A DNA stretch of 64,000 bases, taken from Cokeromyces recurvatus. Lineage: Eukaryota; Mucoromycota; Mucoromycetes; Mucorales; Mucoraceae. The position numbers and the translations under genes are program-made. Below, piece after piece: positions 58,085 through 64,000 of the stretch; the first letter of the stretch is position 1; each line of letters starts with the position of its first letter. The notes beneath the pieces are model-generated. The model worked only from the letters and a program-made list of their open reading frames with translations. It ran no database searches and had not been told where the DNA came from. The stretch covers positions 1,054,001 through 1,118,000 of the forward strand of contig NW_026251389.1 of the NCBI RefSeq assembly GCF_025118155.1, written 5' to 3'.

Positions 58085-58990
58085 ATGAACCAAATATCTG
58101 CAATTGGTTAACTCTAAAGGATTTCCCAATTAATCTCAATGCGTTTCTATGTATAATGGTACGCTCACAAATGGAATATGGATTAGCGATCTGTGACTTG
58201 AATCAATCTCATACAAAGCAACTTGAATCAAGTCATAATGAATGTGTACGTAAATTGTATGGTGGATCTCGAACATCTTCGACTAAAGTGATGCTACATA
58301 TGAACAACCAACCTTCAATGAAAGATAGATCAATAATACTACAAGCGAAATACATAATTAGAACATTTCAGCTAACCTGTTGATACTTTGATACAAAAAC
58401 TACTGCCTCATTTACAAACATATGCAAGCCGCTCACAATGGTGTAAATTAGTCTCCAACCCTCTTTGGCAAAAAAAATGTGAACCTGTGCTGGATACATT
58501 GGATCGTCGTGTTTTTAAATCGCTAAAACAATAATTTTTACAAGAAAGTCATGACACTCTCTGTAATGGTCCAAATGCTCAAACAATCTCTACTTGTCGT
58601 CGAACCTTGATGATTGTTCCTATTTTATGGCTCCCAATAATACGTATGGAACGTAGTCAGGTATTCCGCTGGCGTCTTGGTTGGTTCCCTGGTGGAAAGC
58701 CTCGTCCCTGTCTTTTCTATCCTGCAGTTAATCTTTCTCGTGCCCATGCTACCGAATGTCTACACATACACAGCCATCTACAAATACCCAGATCCATCAA
58801 AGACACTCTTTCTTTCTTACTAAATTTATTACCCCTGAAAAAACCAAAAAATGTTCCATCTATCTCTTCCTGGTCTGTACGTTGACCTGAAATTTGCCTA
58901 ATCCTACATGAATTGGATGATATTTTCCATGGTGAAGATCTTCCTCCCGCTTCAACGGATATCAGTGTTAGTTTGGTGAAATGATTGCAA
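58085..58990 (+). pseudogene. LINE (non-LTR) retrotransposon 3' fragment
   Basis: Broken frames show the C-terminal part of a LINE ORF2: RSQMEYGLAICDLNQSHTKQ, then CVRKLYGGSRTSSTKVM, NNQPSMKDRSIILQAKY, QWCKLVSNPLW and FRWRLGWFPGGKPRPC, followed by AHATECLHIHSHL. These are the region after the RT palm in I/Jockey-like elements. Stops (after LTC, LKQ and WSVR) and frame changes occur. The RT palm and endonuclease are absent, so it is 5' truncated, as is usual for LINE copies. No poly(A) tail was found. Confidence 0.8.
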
Positions 58991-59205
58991 TGATAAAAAT
59001 GCTAGTGTCTTTATCTTGTTTATGATTTTTTTTCCTTTTTATCTATCTTTCTTTCATTTTACTTTCCTCTTTATTTTTTCTCTTTATTCTTCAATACTTT
59101 TTTCATTTTCCCTCTTGACTCTTAGGAGGATTTTTTTTTAACTCTTAACTTTGCAAACTGGATCGGGCAATGCAGTTATTTAAACTATTGTGCTTATTAT
59201 GACCA

Positions 59206-59256
<51 letters not shown>

Positions 59257-60580
59257 AATTTATCATTTAATCGTAGAGGAAGATATATTTTTAGATTAGG
59301 ACTTTTATTAATTATTTTTCTATACAAGGATAAATATACAAAATATGTTTATAGACAGAATTATTGTACAAATGGACTATACATCCTACTATGACTATTT
59401 ATCTTATTGAATTAAGTTACAAACCTTCCAACCATGACAAGTAATAACAGTTAGTTAAGTAGTATAATATTAGAACTCAATTTTTATGGAATAGTAGAAT
59501 AATAAAAGAATGAAGTATATCCGTAATAATCTAAAGAAATGTTTATAATAACACTAAATAAAGTTCTATGTAAATGCTATATCAAAATACGGCATAGTAC
59601 TTTAAAAATACCATTTTCATCTAATATCAAAGATTTACTTACTCTAGTTAGTGATATTAATAGAGAAATTATATTTTCTAATTATGGAATTAGTAAGATA
59701 TAAATGTAGAAAAAAAAAAAAAAGTTAACTAATCCAAGTATTATACTATAGGACAATATAAGGTCAATTCGCTCTTGTACTTATTTAATTTATATATAAC
59801 AGCCCTAACATTATTCTAAATAAATGATACGTAGTTTAGATTTGAGAAGAAACTCTTGAAGGATAATATAAGTTTTTTAAATAACAAATATAAAATTTTC
59901 TATAGGTTTTGTTAAACGGCAACCAACGAATTTTAGATATCCTTATTCTGAGCCCTGCAATAATAATAGTATTAACCATTTTTATAGTATGAAGGTACTA
60001 TACTATTTATACAAGAAAGCAGAATGACTTAATAAAAATACCATTCTATATAGAAGATGTAATGTAAAATATATATGTTATTTAGGACAGTTTTAGTAGA
60101 CTAAAAAAAAAAAAAATTCATCATATAAAATTACTATGACAATATTGGTCACTCAGTCACAAGTAAGAATGTTGTATATAGTTTTAGATTACTATGTTCA
60201 TGAGAAGGGCATAAAGAAATACTTGGCCTATATCAAAGGCATTGATTAGCAAAGGAATAGACCAGTCTAATTTGTATAATATATTACTAGAAATATTTTA
60301 TCAATTTTTTTTTTCTGTTATCTTTCATTATTTATTTTATAAAATGAATTATTACTTAGTTTTATTAGTAAAGTAAATTTAAATACCATCAAAAATAACT
60401 TCTTGTTAATATTTCTAGGGGATTTTACAATGTTCCTATCTGTAATAAACAAAGTTGATTAGCAGGGAAATCTAAAAAAGAGAACCAGTGACTGTTTAAA
60501 TTTTGAGCATTTATGTTAACTCCTTAGGTGTTTCTTATTTATTTTTTTTTTCTTTTGAACTTTTCTTTTTGAACTGGAGA
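58991..60580. other. Intergenic region with T44 tract
   Basis: A pyrimidine-rich stretch (59020-59130) is followed by a run of 44 T at 59209-59252 and AT-rich DNA. It should contain the THO2 promoter. No gene recognised. Confidence 0.5.
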
Positions 60581-63500
60581 ATGTCTAAAGAAGAAACCAG
60601 CAACGCTACTTTCACAAGCGACATTCCATTTGAAAAAGAGCTTGAAGATCAAAAAAATAATGCCCCATTTTATAAACATGGCGGTAGCAGCGCTTTCCGC
60701 AAATCAATTCAACTTGCTTGCAAGGAAACTTATTTTGGACGTAGATCTATTCCCAACTTTGTCAAACTTGCATCATTTATAATTACTGATAAAGATGCTT
60801 ACTTTAAACAGAATAACATCGATGCCAAAGCTTTGTATTTCAACACCTTGAAAACATATGATTGTCTCTGGGAGATCTTACGTGAAAAATCAATTAATAA
60901 TCCTGATCGAGCAGACATTGCTGAAGATTATAAACAAAAGACAAGATGCTTAACAGGATTAATAAAGGGTCTTTTGGTAAGTAATAATCCTTTTAGTATC
61001 TTAATCAAGTTCATCTTTACGCGTTTAATCTCTTTCCTTTATTTACAATAATCATTTTTTATATTATTTTAGGAATCTAAAGCAATTGATGCGAACGATT
61101 GTAAAGTTCATCTTAGTGTTCAATTATTAGTTGACTGTGGTGTTATCTCCAATAAAGCAGCGTTTGAGAGACGACTTATTCGTTTAAATACTGCTATGCT
61201 GTAAGTTTAATTCTAGTTTTGTTATACTTAAAAATTTTAATTAACTGATTATTTTAATAAAGTTATAAACAAGATAAATTCAACCTTGCTCGAGAGGCTG
61301 GTGAAGGTTATTCCAACTTGCTTAATGAACTTACTAACGCTAGTATTCATAACGAATGTGATACTAATGGCTCTTCTACTATTGATCCAATGATAAAAAT
61401 TCCTTATCTTTTAAATTCTATTACATCTCTTATGGGCGTATTCCACCTTGATCCTAATCGTGTTTTAGACATCATTTTGGACTTCTTTATTCGTCAAGTT
61501 ATGACCAACTATATATTCTGGATTGAACTTATCAAAAAATCTGACTGGATTCAATCCATGAAATTCGTTGAACTTAATCTTGAGGAAACTATCAACCCCA
61601 GTGCTATTATGGCGCAACTCTTTGGTTTCAGATTTCACAACTATCATGTAAGTTATAATAAGTTTAAATTTTATAAAATTCATATTAATATAAACAAACT
61701 TTTTATATTAGAACATTTTGTATGAAAAGGTGCCTCAGGAAATATTCTATGCAATTGCCATTTTGTTAAAGCATAATCTTATCAAGCTTAGTGATATTTT
61801 ATCTTATGTAGGTGATTGATACTTTTAAAGGAAATAACAATTCATAACCTTTTTTTTTTGTATAAAAATAAATAGCTTTATCCTTACAATGAAGATATGG
61901 AGTCTTTAAAAAACGATTATATCTCTAAAATGAATAAAGAAATCACAACTAATACTGGTGGTAAATTAGCTGTAAGTATATGTGTTTATACATTTTTTTT
62001 TTATAACATGGACGATTAATTGTACTCCTTAAAAATTAATTATAGATGTATGGTGCGCTTGGTGAGGATGGTAACACAGAGCTTATGAAGCGTCCAACAC
62101 CTAATACTGATGCAAATGAAACATACACTAAAGATACCCCTATAAAAAAGTACGAAGGTAATGATGTCGTGGAGCTTACAAAAGCATTACTTTCTATTGG
62201 AGATTTGAAAAATGCACAGTTGATGCTCTCTGAATATGATAAGCTCATTGATTTATTTCCTGAACTTGCGCATGATATCTACCGTCTTTGTAAGGCTGTC
62301 CTTGAACCTGCTTATACTATTTTTGTACCTCCTAAAACTCAAGCACTTTATACCCATCTTCACGAATGTGCTGAAGCCTCAAAGATTAAATCTGCCTTTT
62401 CTACACAAGACGACCCAAATCCTACTGTACCTGATCATATCGAATTTAAGTCTGTTCTTGTTACTGATGCGCTTTTACACAATACTCGTGACTTAATCAA
62501 GAAAGAGCGATATGTATTTTTCTATAAAGAGTGGGAAGATAATTTACAGCCATGTTTAACAGTAGAATGTTTAACTACTCATTTCTTGCCTTTAATGCGT
62601 CTTGCTGGTCATCGTACATACTTGGTTACAGACCTTATACATAAGCTTATTTTAATTATTGGTGGGATTATTGAGCGTGGCTCAGAAATTCCTGATAGTC
62701 GCGTTCACTGTAATAATATGCTTCGTGAAATTCTTTTACCTGCTATCTCCTTTAGTCACGGAAACCCTGGTACAATGGCCAGCGTCTGGGAAGTATTGTG
62801 CCATTTCTCTTTTCAAGAAAGGTATGCACTATATGGTGAATGGTTTACTGATTTCTACAAAAAAACTATTGAAACAAAATTATTAAAAGCCCGTACTGAA
62901 CGTGCCATAAAAGGCGTAATGCGCCGTATTTCCAAGAATGATGTACGTCGTTGTAGTCGCGATTTGGGTAAATTAGCCCATTCTAATCCTACATTAGTGT
63001 TTAATATTATGTTGGATCAGTTACAGCAGTTTGATAATATGGCACCAATGTTAGCTGATGCCTGTCGTTATCTGGGTGATTTTTCATATGATGTTCTTGG
63101 ATATGTACTTACTGATAAATGGACGGGCTCACAAGGTCCTGGTCGAATCCCTAAAACTAAAGAAAAAGAAGACGGTATGCCCGCTACTTGGTTACGTGCT
63201 CTTTCTGTCTTTGCTGGTATGCTTTTTAAGAAACAAGATATTGAAGCAACTCCTTTATTACGCTATATAGCGCGTCGTTTACGTTATGATAACGCAGTAT
63301 CAGATCTTATTATTCTTAATGAATTTATTACAAAGATGGGAGGTATTGAAATCTTGGCTAGTGCTTGTACTGAAGATCAAATAACTGCAGCTAGCTGCTC
63401 TGAATTCCTCAAAACTGAAGCCTTCTTACCTATTTCTATGGATAATCGTCGTGCATCACGTCGTGTATTAAACCGGCTTAAAGACTCTCTTCGTCGAAAT

Positions 63501-64000
63501 AATATTGGCTTTGAAATTCTTGTTCTGCTCTACAGACTTGAAGAAGTTTACGAAATTGAACAAGATATTCAGCCTAGTACTCGATGCTCAAAAATTGATC
63601 GTGTAAGACAGACTCAGTTACAGTATTTTGAATTATTAATGTCTTTATTTGAAGGCGAAGAATTTGCATCGTTTATGCCTGATGTTGATATACTAGTTAG
63701 AGATTATGCTCTCCCTCTTGAAGTTGCATTAAACTTCAATCGTCCTAAGACGCAATTTATAATTCAAAAGAATTTGGAAACTCCTGTTGTTAAAGATGAA
63801 ATATGGCCTCCTTTCAAACCCTTGAATGATGTTATACCTTCTTTATTACCAAGTCCTCCTTTGTCTACATATTTTTCATCTGAGTTCTATACTATCTTCT
63901 GGCAGCTTAGCTTATATGATATATACTGTCCTGAAAGCCATTATGAAGCAGCCATTAAGCGTCATACTGAGATGGTTCGCCAGTGTCAAGATACTCGTAG
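60581..64000 (+). CDS. THO2: THO complex subunit 2 (THO2/THOC2), 5' part
   Basis: Six exons so far: 60581-60976, 61073-61200, 61263-61647, 61712-61807, 61876-61971 and 62046 to the window edge, all in one frame with GT-AG introns of 62-96 bp, for 1018 residues to the edge. Diagnostic parts are [19 protein letters not shown], then [40 protein letters not shown] text (Tho2 domain) and [13 protein letters not shown]2 is the large scaffold of the THO/TREX complex, which links transcription elongation to mRNP packaging and export in the nucleus. The start at 60581 follows a short T-rich leader; an upstream in-frame ATG (60503) adds 26 hydrophobic residues and is unlikely. The C-terminus is outside the window. 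Confidence 0.93.

Overview
The window is AT-rich nuclear DNA from a filamentous fungus. I infer an early-diverging Mucoromycota lineage, probably Mucorales. The basis is short GT-AG introns of about 45-100 bp, small AT-rich exons, many long poly(A)/poly(T) tracts, and a fungal gene set that includes RIM20/PalA, BUD13, SAS10, a class V myosin and THO2. No species or genus can be fixed from the sequence alone.

Region 1-41600 is mostly ordinary gene space. In order it holds a DENN-domain protein N-terminus (minus), BUD13 (minus) diverging from SAS10/UTP3 (plus), a homeobox gene, the TFIIE alpha subunit, a RIM20/PalA-type BRO1 protein (minus), an acidic protein of unknown function (minus), a three-repeat Myb protein with C-terminal C2H2 zinc fingers (plus), a frameshifted carboxylesterase (minus), a Sec7/PH protein that lacks the glutamic finger (minus), an 11-exon myosin V (minus), an RPP40-like RNase P/MRP subunit (plus), a protein disulfide isomerase ending in HDEF (plus) and a small secreted KRE9/KNH1-like protein (minus). 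Most exon boundaries given here come from GT-AG sites that keep a conserved reading frame. Intergenic DNA at 16559-20437 holds a decayed Tc1/mariner-type transposase and a GC-rich, self-complementary island with an A-rich tail.

Region 41900-59000 is a transposon cluster. A 7067-bp Ty3/Gypsy element (minus, 42796-49862, two 371-bp LTRs) ends 12 bp upstream of a tRNA-Gly(GCC) gene. Its gag and pol frames overlap with a -1 shift at a G_GGA_AAA heptamer. A 716-bp solo LTR with a perfect 5-bp target duplication has inserted inside its pol frame; a second copy of that LTR lies just outside the element in inverted orientation, and a diverged fragment lies past the tRNA gene. A second, heavily mutated chromodomain Ty3/Gypsy element occupies 50544-55996. 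After it come a 110-bp MITE and a 3' LINE fragment.

Region 60581-64000 is the 5' part of a THO2/THOC2 gene that runs off the window.

Many housekeeping genes here act in RNA synthesis or processing (BUD13, SAS10, TFIIE alpha, RPP40, THO2), but they are not in operons and no functional cluster is implied. I found no CRISPR array, rRNA or biosynthetic cluster.
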